Of a DNA stretch of 64,000 bases, positions 15,038-24,073 are shown in pieces; the first letter of the stretch is position 1; every line of letters starts with the position of its first letter. The position numbers and the translations under genes were made by a program. Below the pieces are notes generated by a model that did not search any database, was not told where the DNA came from, and saw only the letters and a program-made list of their open reading frames with translations. This stretch comes from JBBSEX01 sp038239345. Lineage in GTDB: Bacteria > Acidobacteriota > Terriglobia > Bryobacterales > Bryobacteraceae. Location of the stretch: positions 372,001-436,000 of the forward strand of contig JBBSEX010000001.1 of assembly GCA_038239345.1 (NCBI GenBank), given 5' to 3'.

Positions 15038-17701
15038 TTGAATCACGGCATCAAAATCCTGCTCGCTTCCGGATCGGAAGATCTGCTTCCACGCGCCATT
15101 CAGGAGATGAATTCGATCTTCCCGGATTCTGAACTCGTAGTCGTTTCCGAATTTCCGCCGCCTACTGGACGCTGGATTCCCTACCATGTAGGGCGCGGTT
15201 TTAGCGATAACTTCGCGTTCTGTAAATCGAAACTGCGCGGAGAAAAAGTTCAACTCGCGGCTATAATTCTGGAACCTCGCGTTCCCTTTTGGCGGATGCG
15301 CCTCATGGGGTTGCTAATCGCGCCTTGGCGCTTGCTGGTCTTCAACGAAAATCTCGATCACTTCATGCTCCGTCCCAGTGGATTGCCGACAATGTTCCGG
15401 CACTTCCTCTGGCGCTCGAAAAATTTCGTCCGTTGGCAATTGAGCCCCAGCGGCCACCTCTATCACGCTTTCTGGATGCTTGCCCATCCCAGCGAATTGC
15501 GCCATCCGCTGTTGCGTTGGTCCGCGTTATTCGCCGGATCCATCGTAAAGCTGCAAAAACATTTCCTCTCGCCCGCGCGGGTGATTGAGAAGAATGAATC
15601 TCTATCACCCGGAATCTCCGTCGTCATTCCTTCACGGAATGGACGAGACCTTCTGGCGCGTCTGCTGCCCGGCCTTGTCGAACAATTGGGGCCGGGTGAA
15701 ATCATCGTGGTCGATAACGGGTCGGATGACCATACGGCCGAATGGCTCCAGGCAGAGTATCCGCAAGTCATCGTCGAAACCAGCGATGCGCCTTTATCTT
15801 TCGCCCGCGCTGTGAATCGCGGAATTCACCGGGCCCTCTATTCGCACGTTTGCCTGCTAAATAACGACATGGTTTTGGAACTCGCGTTCTTCCACTCGTT
15901 GCAGCAAGCGTTTGATCGGGTTCCGGAGCTGTTTTGCGCCACGGCTCAAATCTTTCTCCCCGCCGGACAACGCCGTGAAGAGACGGGCAAAGCGATCATG
16001 CCCGACAAGCCCCCTAAAGGATTTCCCGTGGAATGCGACCTCCCGGTTCCTGGCGAAGACCTCAGTTACGTTCTTTATGGCAGCGGCGGATGCTCGCTCT
16101 TTTCCACTACGAAATTGCGCGCCCTGGGCTCTGTCGGCGAGATGTTTGAGCCCGCCTACGTCGAGGATCTCGATCTTGGCGTACGCGCATGGCAGCGCGG
16201 TTGGTCCACCGTCTTTGTAGCAGCGGCGAGAGTCCTGCACCTCCATCGCGCCACCACCTCGCGATACTTCAGCGATGAAGAATTACATCGCGTGCTGGAG
16301 GTCAATTACCTGCGCTTTTTGGCCCGCAGTGTCGCCTCCCCGCAAGTATTCGCAAGATTGTGGCGCAATGCGATCCACCGCCTGGCAGCCGACGGATGGA
16401 CCAATGACAGCGCGCTGAAAGCGCTATCTGGCGCCTGGCGCGCGCCCCGATGGGTGGAAGCGCCCACCGGCGTAACCACTGATTTTCTTGCTCTAACAAA
16501 CGGCAATGTAGCTGTCTTCTCCGGACGGCAACTCGCCGGCGCAACGCGCGTACTCATCGCCAGCCCCTATCTTCCCTTCCCGCTCTCGCACGGTGGCGCG
16601 GTGCGGATCTACAATCTGATGCGCCGCGCCGCCGCCGGCTTCTCGCTCATCCTGGTTGCCTTTGTCGACGAATTCCAAGTGGTGCCGGCGGAACTCCTCG
16701 ACATCTGCGCGGAGGTAGTGTTAGTGCGCCGTCTCGGTAGCCATGCCCGTCCCGCGACCACCCGCCCCGACACCGTGGAAGAGTTCGATTCACCCGCTTA
16801 TCGCGCCGCCATACGCCAGACAATCCGCAAATGGGAGCCACAAATCGCTCAGCTCGAATTCACGCAGATGGCGCAGTACGCCGCCGATTGCGCGCCTGCT
16901 AAGACGCTCCTCGTCGAACACGACATTACCTACGATCTGTTTGCCCAGATGTTATCCCGCGCCGACGATTGGGAAGTCTCACACCAGCATCGGCGCTGGG
17001 TTCGCTTTGAAACGCGGGCCTGGGCTCAAGTGGACGCCGTAATCACGATGTCGGAGCAGGATCGGCAAGTGGTGCACGGCGCCCCAGCCTTTTGTCTGCC
17101 GAACGGCGTCGACGTGGAACGGTTTCATCCCAGCGAAGTGCCCTGCCAACCGAATCGCATTTTATTTATCGGATCGTTTGCGCACCTGCCCAACGTTCTG
17201 GCCATGGAATTTTTCCTCCGTGAAGTATGGCCGCGCCTCACCTCGGTCCATCCGGTCCTTCACATCATCGCCGGATTGCGTCATCAATATTTCCTTGAGC
17301 GATACCGCGATCGTGCCACGCTGAACCTCGCCCAGGATGGAATTGAACTACAGGATTTCGTATCCGACGTGCGCCCCGCTTATGAACAGGCGGCTGTGGT
17401 AATCGCGCCGCTGCTGGCATCCGCCGGCACCAATATCAAGATCATGGAGGCTATGGCGATGGGCAAAGCCATTGTTACCACCGACGGCGGAATTCACGGT
17501 CTGGATCTGCTCAGCGGGCACGACGTGTTAGTGGCAAACACCGGCGAGGAACAAGCCGCCGCAATCGAAAAATTATTGAGCGACCCATCATTTCGGAAAC
17601 GTATTGGGCAACAAGCCCGGCAGACCGCCATCGCCAAATACGACTGGGATTCCATCGCCACCGAACAGCGCGGGCTCTACCGCAGATTCGCCGGCAGCTA
17701 A
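15038..17701 (+). CDS. Bifunctional glycosyltransferase, GT2 plus GT4 domains
   Basis: About 887 residues with three parts. The first 190 residues resemble a rhamnan/GT-associated N-terminal region (IKILLASGSED) of unknown role. A GT2 domain follows (about 192-430): SVVIPSRNGRD, IIVVDNGSDD, LLNNDM as DxD-like motif and EDLDLGVRAWQRGW. A GT4 (GT-B) domain occupies about 505-880, with ILFIGSFAHLPNV and PLLASAGTNIKIMEAMAMGK. The start is uncertain: TTG at 15038 lies just after the upstream stop, while an in-frame codon at 14951 would overlap the previous gene by 76 bases. Both transfers probably build the same surface polysaccharide. Confidence 0.85.
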   Translation: MNHGIKILLASGSEDLLPRAIQEMNSIFPDSELVVVSEFPPPTGRWIPYHVGRGFSDNFAFCKSKLRGEKVQLAAIILEPRVPFWRMRLMGLLIAPWRLLVFNENLDHFMLRPSGLPTMFRHFLWRSKNFVRWQLSPSGHLYHAFWMLAHPSELRHPLLRWSALFAGSIVKLQKHFLSPARVIEKNESLSPGISVVIPSRNGRDLLARLLPGLVEQLGPGEIIVVDNGSDDHTAEWLQAEYPQVIVETSDAPLSFARAVNRGIHRALYSHVCLLNNDMVLELAFFHSLQQAFDRVPELFCATAQIFLPAGQRREETGKAIMPDKPPKGFPVECDLPVPGEDLSYVLYGSGGCSLFSTTKLRALGSVGEMFEPAYVEDLDLGVRAWQRGWSTVFVAAARVLHLHRATTSRYFSDEELHRVLEVNYLRFLARSVASPQVFARLWRNAIHRLAADGWTNDSALKALSGAWRAPRWVEAPTGVTTDFLALTNGNVAVFSGRQLAGATRVLIASPYLPFPLSHGGAVRIYNLMRRAAAGFSLILVAFVDEFQVVPAELLDICAEVVLVRRLGSHARPATTRPDTVEEFDSPAYRAAIRQTIRKWEPQIAQLEFTQMAQYAADCAPAKTLLVEHDITYDLFAQMLSRADDWEVSHQHRRWVRFETRAWAQVDAVITMSEQDRQVVHGAPAFCLPNGVDVERFHPSEVPCQPNRILFIGSFAHLPNVLAMEFFLREVWPRLTSVHPVLHIIAGLRHQYFLERYRDRATLNLAQDGIELQDFVSDVRPAYEQAAVVIAPLLASAGTNIKIMEAMAMGKAIVTTDGGIHGLDLLSGHDVLVANTGEEQAAAIEKLLSDPSFRKRIGQQARQTAIAKYDWDSIATEQRGLYRRFAGS

Positions 17702-18348
17702 CCCTTCGATAGAACGATAGGAACCAGCTCTTCCATTTTATCGATCAGAAAATCGGGCACTACTTCCCGCAATGATTCCGGCTGGAATCCGAAGGTCACG
17801 CCACAAGCAAGCGTGCTCGCGTTGCGCGCCGTCTGCATATCCACGCTGCTATCGCCAACCATCAACGTCGCCGTTCGCTTTGCACCCGATTCCTGAATCA
17901 GGGAGTTGATCCCCACCGGGTCGGGTTTCTTTTGCTCGAAACTATTGCCCCCATAAATCTGGAAGAAATGTTTCTCCAACCCCAGTCCGGCTACGATTGC
18001 TTCGCTGATCCGCACCGGCTTATTGGTCAGTATCGCCATGGGAATTTTCGCCGCCAGCAGCTGATCCAGCGCCACCTTCACGCCCGGATACAGCCGCGTA
18101 TACTCCAGCATGTGGTCGCGATAATATGCCAGAAAAAATCGCAGCGATTCCTCCACTTGCTCATCGCTTGCCGCCGGGCCCATCGCTCGCCGCATTAGAA
18201 TCGGCGCGCCATTGCCGACATAGCTGTACACCGTTTCGTTTTCAATCGGCGGAAGCCCCATGTGCTTGCGCGATGCGTTTACGGCGTGCGCTAAATCCAA
18301 TTTGGAATCGATCAGAGTGCCATCCAAATCGAAAATCACCAGCTCCAT
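17698..18348 (-). CDS. gph: HAD phosphatase, phosphoglycolate phosphatase-like
   Basis: A 216-residue HAD hydrolase: motif I FDLDGTLIDSK, motif II ILTNKP, motif III lysine in FEQKKPDP, motif IV VGDSSVDMQTARNA. Gph removes phosphoglycolate generated by DNA 3'-end repair, but many HADs look alike, so PpaX/Gph-type is the safe call. The ATG at 18348 puts motif I at the very N-terminus; a TTG nine bases upstream is possible. It follows cvpA in a purC-cvpA-gph operon and overlaps the end of the glycosyltransferase on the other strand by four bases. Confidence 0.78.
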   Translation of the reverse strand: MELVIFDLDGTLIDSKLDLAHAVNASRKHMGLPPIENETVYSYVGNGAPILMRRAMGPAASDEQVEESLRFFLAYYRDHMLEYTRLYPGVKVALDQLLAAKIPMAILTNKPVRISEAIVAGLGLEKHFFQIYGGNSFEQKKPDPVGINSLIQESGAKRTATLMVGDSSVDMQTARNASTLACGVTFGFQPESLREVVPDFLIDKMEELVPIVLSKG

Positions 18349-18358
18349 ACGGCTCAAA

Positions 18359-18940
18359 TCAGGCTTCCTCTTCTTTCACTTTCTTCTTCCGCTTCAGCCG
18401 CTCTTCCCACACTTTGCGGATCTCCCGCAAGCTCTCTTGATAGGCATCCTTCAGCTCTCGCGGCGCCATCGCCGCCACGTAGCCCGAGACTTCCACGGCA
18501 TACGGCAATACCTTCGACTTAGTGAAAGCTTCCGGCGGGGGATTCGGTGTGAAAGCCATCACTACCGTGATCAGCGCGACCGCGAATACCGCCCCCCGCG
18601 CCAATCCAAAAACTCCGCCCATTAATCGATCGGCCCACGACAGCCCCACCCACTTAAACATCTTCGCCACCAGCTTGCCCACCAGCGCGCCCAGTACCAG
18701 AAAGCCGAAAAAGATCGCCAGAAATCCGAACATGCTGGCTATCGTCTTTGAAGTCGATAGATATTTCATCACCCACGCCGCGGGCTCGCCGTAAAACCAC
18801 ATCCCGCACAGAATGCCCGCCACTGCCGCGCATAACCCGATGCTTACGCGAGCGAAACCGGACAGAAATCCCGTAATGACGGATAGCCCGATTACGAATA
18901 TCAAAAGTAAATCGAGATAGCTTACAGGCATGGCGCTCAC
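18359..18940 (-). CDS. cvpA: CvpA family membrane protein
   Basis: A 193-residue inner-membrane protein with four predicted helices in the first 150 residues (LDLLLIFVIGLSVITGFLSG, a second from about 34, FGFLAIFFGFLVLGALVG, and GAVFAVALITVVMAF) and a short charged cytoplasmic tail (RLKRKKKVKEEE). The helix-2 to helix-4 pattern with WADRLMGGVFGLARG is typical of CvpA, linked in E. coli to colicin V production and envelope stress tolerance. The GTG start overlaps the purC stop (GTGA); an ATG three codons later is an alternative. The linkage to a purine gene mirrors the E. coli cvpA-purF arrangement. Confidence 0.85.
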   Translation of the reverse strand: MSAMPVSYLDLLLIFVIGLSVITGFLSGFARVSIGLCAAVAGILCGMWFYGEPAAWVMKYLSTSKTIASMFGFLAIFFGFLVLGALVGKLVAKMFKWVGLSWADRLMGGVFGLARGAVFAVALITVVMAFTPNPPPEAFTKSKVLPYAVEVSGYVAAMAPRELKDAYQESLREIRKVWEERLKRKKKVKEEEA

Positions 18941-19821
18941 AGTTCTCGTCCGGCCAGTACCCGGTACGCTTCCTTGTACTTTTCGCTTGTCTTGCCCGCG
19001 ACATCGTCCGGGAGAGCGGGCGCCGGCGGCTGTTTATTCCAGTGTATGGATTCCAGATAATCGCGCACGAACTGCTTATCGTAAGACGGTTGCGCGCCCC
19101 CTGGACTATAAGTGTCAACAGGCCAGAAGCGCGAAGAATCGGGCGTCAGTACTTCGTCACCAAGAATCAGTTCCTCGCCCGCGAATCCAAATTCCAGTTT
19201 CGTATCGGCGATCAAAATTCCCCGCGTCAACGCGTACTCCGAAGCGCGGCGATAGATCTCGAGCGTAAGCTCACGCAGCCGTTCCGCCAGCTTCACTCCC
19301 GTTACCGCGGCCATCGCCTGCATGGAAATATTCTCGTCGTGGCCCGATTGCGCTTTTGTCGCCGGTGTAAAAATCGGCTCCGGCAGCCGGTCGCTCTCCC
19401 GCAGTCCGGCAGGCAGCGCAATGCCGCAAACGCTTCCCTTCTCGCGATATTCTTTCCACCCCGACCCCGAAAGATAGCCCCGCGCCACGCACTCCACCTC
19501 CACCATCTTTGCCTTCCGCACCAACATCGACCGCCCTTCCAACTGATCGCCGTAACGCCGGAACGGCTCGGGATATTGGCTCACATCGGCAGTCAGAAAA
19601 TGGTTCGGAACCACGTCGCGCAGGAAATCGAGCCAGAAAATTGTCATCTGCGTCAGCACCCGCCCCTTGTCGGGAATGCCTGTCGCAAGAATATAATCGA
19701 ATGCCGAAATCCTGTCCGTGGCGACGATCACCATACGATCTTCCAACGCGTAGATGTCCCGCACCTTACCACGCGCGTGAACCGCCATCCCCGGTAAATT
19801 GGATTCCAATAGTACGGACAC
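18937..19821 (-). CDS. purC: SAICAR synthetase
   Basis: Phosphoribosylaminoimidazole-succinocarboxamide synthase, which ligates aspartate to CAIR with ATP in purine synthesis. The protein is 294 residues, closer to the longer yeast-type enzymes than to E. coli PurC (237). Motifs: GKVRDIYALEDRMVIVATDRISAFDY at 18-43 (shown in two parts here: GKVRDIYAL, ATDRISAFD), VRKAKMVEVECVARGYLSGS, and ADTKLEFGF. It starts with GTG at 19821 and leads purC-cvpA-gph. The 90 bases to the divergent glycosyltransferase at 19912 must carry both promoters. Confidence 0.93.
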   Translation of the reverse strand: MSVLLESNLPGMAVHARGKVRDIYALEDRMVIVATDRISAFDYILATGIPDKGRVLTQMTIFWLDFLRDVVPNHFLTADVSQYPEPFRRYGDQLEGRSMLVRKAKMVEVECVARGYLSGSGWKEYREKGSVCGIALPAGLRESDRLPEPIFTPATKAQSGHDENISMQAMAAVTGVKLAERLRELTLEIYRRASEYALTRGILIADTKLEFGFAGEELILGDEVLTPDSSRFWPVDTYSPGGAQPSYDKQFVRDYLESIHWNKQPPAPALPDDVAGKTSEKYKEAYRVLAGREL

Positions 19822-19911
19822 TATGCGTCAATCTTAGCGCGGATTCGTTTGTTGCTGGAACAAATCACACCCGCTGTGTTTCAAACCCGCGGCGGACGAT
19901 AAGATGTTCCT

Positions 19912-20862
19912 GTGAGCGATCTGCTGGAGATTCACATACCAATCAGCCCAACGCCAAATTTCTTTAACCGCATTCATTACCTGGCTGCTTCCCTCCACGT
20001 TCACGGCCGCGATCTTAGCCAGAGCCGACTCATCGTTACTGTAGGCGCCGATCGGGAGCCTGCCGATTTGCAATCTCTTCTGCCATGGTCTCGCCAATTC
20101 CCGATCGATTGGCATTGGATGGATCGCCGCCTCTTTCGCGACGACAGCTATTACGCCACCGCCCTCGATCGCTTTCGCCGCCCATTCTCCGCCCGTAACG
20201 TCATGATGCTCGATGCCGACACCATCTTTCGCGGCGATCTCATTGACCTGATCGCGAAAATCGAACAAGATGGCTGCTTCTACGGCATGCCCGCCCTTGG
20301 CTCGCCCTGGCATCAATGCTGGGAAGAACGGTCCGATCGCGATTGGTGGCAAGCCGTATTCAACGCCGCCAGTCTCGGACCCGTTCCTTATGTCTCCCAA
20401 TATTCCTGTTGGGGCGTTATTTGGGGTAAGGAAACAGATCGCTTTTGTCCGCCTTATTTCAATCTCGGCGTTTTAATCGCCCCGGCGTCCAGCATGACTC
20501 GCCTTGGCTCGGTCATTTTTCAAAATATGCGCTACGTCGAACAGGTGAAGGATTTTATATACAAGTGCCAAATCGCCCTTACTCTCTCGATCGTTCAAAT
20601 AGGGCTCGATTACCGCCCATTGCCCATGCGTTACAACATGCCGAACCACCCACTGATCGCCAGTCATTTTTCAGCCGAGGCCGCGGATTCACGCATCCTT
20701 CACTATCTGGCAGCCGATAATGCATACTTTCAGAAAGATCGTGATCTCGAAAATCCGCAAACAGTAGCCCGCTGGCTGAACGCCTCTCCGCCAGTTACTC
20801 CCATCGATACTCTGCTCCGCCAGAGTTTTGAGGACGCCCACGCGGTGGTCACTAAAATATAA
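19912..20862 (+). CDS. Glycosyltransferase, GT8-like, DxD motif
   Basis: A 316-residue cytoplasmic protein without signal or membrane helix. The key feature is MMLDADTIFRGDL (about 97-109), a DxD nucleotide-sugar binding motif in the setting seen in GT8 and related GT-A enzymes; FNLGVLIAP and MRYNMPNH follow, as does a C-terminal HYLAADNAYF. The sugar donor is unknown. The GTG start at 19912 is weakly supported. It heads a three-gene cassette with only two bases before the acyltransferase. Confidence 0.68.
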   Translation: MSDLLEIHIPISPTPNFFNRIHYLAASLHVHGRDLSQSRLIVTVGADREPADLQSLLPWSRQFPIDWHWMDRRLFRDDSYYATALDRFRRPFSARNVMMLDADTIFRGDLIDLIAKIEQDGCFYGMPALGSPWHQCWEERSDRDWWQAVFNAASLGPVPYVSQYSCWGVIWGKETDRFCPPYFNLGVLIAPASSMTRLGSVIFQNMRYVEQVKDFIYKCQIALTLSIVQIGLDYRPLPMRYNMPNHPLIASHFSAEAADSRILHYLAADNAYFQKDRDLENPQTVARWLNASPPVTPIDTLLRQSFEDAHAVVTKI

Positions 20863-20864
20863 TC

Positions 20865-21446
20865 ATGCCAATCGACGAACAATTCGCGGAAATCGGTAAT
20901 AATATAACCATATATCCTGGAGCGCGCATTCTTAATCGCCCCAGCATTACCGTCGGGTCTAATGTCATCATCGATGATTTCGTCTTCATCGGCCAACATC
21001 GCCGCATCATTATCGGCAATCATGTCCATATCGCCTCGCATGCTTCCATCACCGGCGGTGGCGAATGTATCTGCTGTGATTTCTCGGGCATCTCCTCCGG
21101 CGCGCGCATCCTCACCGGTACGGACGACCTGGCTGCTGGCGGTCTCACCGGTCCGACCATTCCCCCCGATCTCCGCGCCGTGATTCGCGGCCGTGTCGGC
21201 ATCGGACCGCACGCAGTCATCGGGGCCAACGCCGTGGTGCTTCCGAATGTCGTTATTGGGACCGGCGCCATCATTGGTGCCGGCTCCGTCGTAACAAGAT
21301 CGCTTGATGCCTGGGGGATTTACACTGGGGCTCCCGCGCGCCAAATCGGCACTCGCGATGCCACGAAAACTCTCGCCTTGGAAGCTGAGCTCTTCGCTCG
21401 CGAAGGTGTCCCGGAAAAGCGATTTCTCGACGTGGGCCTCCTGTGA
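20865..21446 (+). CDS. Left-handed beta-helix (hexapeptide) acyltransferase
   Basis: A 193-residue protein made of hexapeptide repeats: IYPGARILNRPSITVGSNVI, then IIIGNHVHIASHASITGG, and later VGIGPHAVIGANAVV, IGTGAIIGAGSVV. The histidines HIASH and the C-terminal tail WGIYTGAPARQIG are typical of sugar O- or N-acetyltransferases of the WbbJ/Vat class. Between a glycosyltransferase and an aminotransferase, it may acetylate an amino sugar; this is inference. Its stop overlaps the next start (GTGA). Confidence 0.8.
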   Translation: MPIDEQFAEIGNNITIYPGARILNRPSITVGSNVIIDDFVFIGQHRRIIIGNHVHIASHASITGGGECICCDFSGISSGARILTGTDDLAAGGLTGPTIPPDLRAVIRGRVGIGPHAVIGANAVVLPNVVIGTGAIIGAGSVVTRSLDAWGIYTGAPARQIGTRDATKTLALEAELFAREGVPEKRFLDVGLL

Positions 21447-22549
21447 TCCGATTCATTCGTCCTACTTTTCCCGAGCCGCAAGAGTGGATCCCGTTTCTAA
21501 TGCCGGCTTACTCTCAGAAGCGCTTTAGCAATTTCGGAGTCGTCAGCCAACAGTTGGAACAGGAAATCACCGCCGCCTATTGCCCGCCAGGACGCGAAGC
21601 CGTTCTCGCCGCTAGCGGCACGGCCGGAATCACAGCAGGCCTCATGGCGCTGGGAATCACCGGGAATGTGGCTCTGCCGTCGTTTACTTTTCCCGCCACT
21701 TTGCAAGCTGTCTTAGCCGCCGGCTGCGTCCCCTTACTGGCCGATGTCGATCCCGTCACCTGGGAGTTGAGTCCCGCCGCGCTCGATACGCTTGCGTCCA
21801 AAACATCTTTGCAAGCCGTCGTCGCAGTGCGCAGTTTCGGCCTTTGTCGCGATATGTCGGCGCTCGAAATAAGTTGTCGAGGGCTCGGCATTCCGCTGAT
21901 CCTCGATTCGGCGGCGGCCTGCGGAGGACAATTACCCGATGGGCGCTTCGCTGGTGGCGAGGGCATGCTTGAAGTATTCTCACTGCACGCCACAAAGGTA
22001 TTCGCAGTCGGCGAAGGCGGCGTAATTTTCGCTCCGCATCATCTGGCCGCGCCACTAAAACGAGCCATGAACTTCGGCCTCATGGGTGACGTCCTCACCC
22101 CCGGTTTCAACGGAAAGGTCAGCGAAATCACTGCCGCCGTGGGCCTCGCCGTTCTTCGCCACATGCCCGCTTTCCTCCAGCGGAGATCGGAACTCGGCCG
22201 GCTTTACGCCCGATTTTTCGCTCACTATCCAGCAATCGATTGCGCTTCTGATCCGGGCTCCCCGCCCTGGCAGTGTTTTCCCGCGCTGTTCCCGCGTAAC
22301 GCCGATGTTGCCGCTATCCAGCGGCAGGCACTCGAGGCAGGCCTAGAGCTACGCCGCTATTACCATCCTGCATTGCACGTCGCCGCGAAGTCGTCGTCAT
22401 CCACCGCGCCGGTCCCCTTAGCGGTCAGCGAAGATCTCGCCAGTCGCATGCTCTGTTTTCCGGTCTACTCGGATATGACTGCCGAAGAGCACGATCGGGT
22501 CCTGGCCATCACTGCGAAGTTGCTAAACGCCGCGCCGGTCTCCCCATAG
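21443..22549 (+). CDS. DegT/DnrJ/EryC1 family aminotransferase
   Basis: PLP-dependent sugar aminotransferase, 368 residues. Fold-type I features are visible: SGTAGITAGLMAL near the cofactor phosphate site, D155 in LILDSAAACGG, and Schiff-base lysine K185 in FSLHATKVFAVGEGG. Members of the family convert nucleotide-linked keto sugars to amino sugars. Together with the upstream acyltransferase it could make an N-acylated amino sugar, which the glycosyltransferase would then transfer. The GTG start overlaps the acyltransferase stop by four bases. The 3' end overlaps queE on the other strand by 27 bases. Confidence 0.88.
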   Translation: MIRFIRPTFPEPQEWIPFLMPAYSQKRFSNFGVVSQQLEQEITAAYCPPGREAVLAASGTAGITAGLMALGITGNVALPSFTFPATLQAVLAAGCVPLLADVDPVTWELSPAALDTLASKTSLQAVVAVRSFGLCRDMSALEISCRGLGIPLILDSAAACGGQLPDGRFAGGEGMLEVFSLHATKVFAVGEGGVIFAPHHLAAPLKRAMNFGLMGDVLTPGFNGKVSEITAAVGLAVLRHMPAFLQRRSELGRLYARFFAHYPAIDCASDPGSPPWQCFPALFPRNADVAAIQRQALEAGLELRRYYHPALHVAAKSSSSTAPVPLAVSEDLASRMLCFPVYSDMTAEEHDRVLAITAKLLNAAPVSP

Positions 22550-23212
22550 CTCGACGTGCAGCCGCGGGCAATAGCGATATCCCAGACGCTTGCATTCCTC
22601 CACAACCCACGCCCCCCGCTCCATCATTTGTTGAGCCGTGATTCCCTCCGGCATCAGCAGCACGCGATCCGTTTGCCCGTCCACTTCCTTCACCAGTTCT
22701 TCAGCCTCGGTGATATCCCGTTCGTTCGATACAACAAATTTCAGCTGATAGTTATAACCGGCCATCAGCTTCCGAACAATCTCCGGCTGATGCCGCAAGC
22801 TGTCGTGCCGCACTGCCCATCGTCCTTCCTCACGCGTCAGCGGTGTCGAGTTCGAAAGTTTCGGACTGATGCTCATTAAGTCGCACGCTACATCCTGCAA
22901 CACCGTACCAGCCGTCTCAATCGTAATGTGCTGGCCCGCCGCGCGCAGTTTGCGGGTCAACGCCACCACCTCGGGAAACAGCATCGGCTCTCCGCCCGTC
23001 ACCACCACATATGCCGCCCCATAGCCCAGTGCCGACTTGACGATTTCATCCACTTCCATCGCCCCGCCCTGCGGATCCCAGGAAGTGTACGGCGTATCGC
23101 ACCAATCGCAGCGCAGATTGCAGCCACTCGTGCGAATGAAAACCGAGGGCACTCCGCTCAGCATCCCCTCGCCCTGAATCGAATAGAAAATCTCGGCGAT
23201 CCGCAAGCTCAC
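22523..23212 (-). CDS. queE: 7-carboxy-7-deazaguanine synthase (radical SAM)
   Basis: Makes 7-carboxy-7-deazaguanine, the ring contraction step of queuosine/preQ0 synthesis. The 229-residue protein has IAEIFYSIQGEG near the start and the radical-SAM cluster motif C31-x3-C35-x2-C38 (SGCNLRCDWCDTPYTSW), then VVTGGEPMLFPE. A long in-frame extension upstream lies within queC; the GTG at 23212 is chosen since it overlaps the queC stop by four bases (GTGA) and starts at the family N-terminus. Confidence 0.92.
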   Translation of the reverse strand: MSLRIAEIFYSIQGEGMLSGVPSVFIRTSGCNLRCDWCDTPYTSWDPQGGAMEVDEIVKSALGYGAAYVVVTGGEPMLFPEVVALTRKLRAAGQHITIETAGTVLQDVACDLMSISPKLSNSTPLTREEGRWAVRHDSLRHQPEIVRKLMAGYNYQLKFVVSNERDITEAEELVKEVDGQTDRVLLMPEGITAQQMMERGAWVVEECKRLGYRYCPRLHVELWGDRRGV

Positions 23213-23892
23213 GTCGCGTACTCCAACGGGTCTATCATTCCCGCCTCGTCGAAACCCTTGCGCCGTAGCAGACAGGAGTCGCACTGGCCGCATGCCCGCC
23301 CATCGCGCAAAGGATCGTAACAACTGCGTGTCAGCGAAAAGTCGACACCCACCTCGCGCCCGGTGCGGACAATTTCCGCCTTCGACATCTTCATCAATGG
23401 CGTATGAATGCGAATGTTCGTTCGGCCCTCCACTCCTGCCGCCGTCGCCAGATTCGCCATCCGTTCGAAGGCCACGATAAACTCCGGCCGGCAATCGGGA
23501 TAGCCCGAGTAATCGATCGCGTTCACGCCCAGGAAAATATCCGAACATTCCAGCGTCTCGCACCAGGCCAGCGCGAAGGAAAGAAAAATCGTATTTCTCG
23601 CCGGCACATAAGTGATCGGAATACCCGGCCCGATGTCCGCCGCGTTCGCATGTTTGGGCACTTCTATTTCAGCCGTCAAGGCCGACCCGCCAAAGGCTCG
23701 CAGGTCGATGCGCGCTATCTGGTGGCTGCTCACGCCCATCGCCTTCGCGATATTCGAAGCCGCTTCCAACTCCATCCGGTGCCTCTGGCCATAATCGAAC
23801 GACAGCGCATAACATTCATATCCATCGCGCCGCGCCAAGGCAAGACACGTCGACGAATCCAACCCGCCGCTCAACAGACACACTGCTCTCAT
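23209..23892 (-). CDS. queC: 7-cyano-7-deazaguanine synthase
   Basis: ATP-dependent conversion of the QueE product to preQ0. The 227-residue protein opens with the PP-loop LLSGGLDSSTCLALA and has ALSFDYGQRH, VPARNTIFLS and the C-terminal zinc cysteines in RSCYDP and ACGQCDSCLLR. It is the first gene of a queC-queE pair; the later steps (queD, folE/queF) are not in the window. Confidence 0.94.
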   Translation of the reverse strand: MRAVCLLSGGLDSSTCLALARRDGYECYALSFDYGQRHRMELEAASNIAKAMGVSSHQIARIDLRAFGGSALTAEIEVPKHANAADIGPGIPITYVPARNTIFLSFALAWCETLECSDIFLGVNAIDYSGYPDCRPEFIVAFERMANLATAAGVEGRTNIRIHTPLMKMSKAEIVRTGREVGVDFSLTRSCYDPLRDGRACGQCDSCLLRRKGFDEAGMIDPLEYAT

Positions 23893-24073
23893 TTTTCTTT
23901 TAGTCTAACGGACAAGAATTCTAACCGGACGATCCAGTCCGAGACTTCCGCGGCAGTGGGCTACTTTGAAAATTTACACCAACTGGGTACCAGTCTGCTG
24001 GGGAACACCAACCGCTTGCGGTTTTGACTGATACAATTCCCGAAAGATTCCTGTTAACTAACGATGGGGAGTT
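23893..24073. other. Non-coding gap before the small membrane pseudogene
   Basis: No gene or strong structure seen. With the segment to 24504 it forms a 610-base stretch holding only the disrupted small gene at 24074 and an 18-bp tandem duplication. Confidence 0.4.

Noticed and set aside
22523..23563. Long queE with 117 extra N-terminal residues
   Set aside because: The extension lies within queC on the same strand and has no family resemblance; GTG 23212 gives the normal start.
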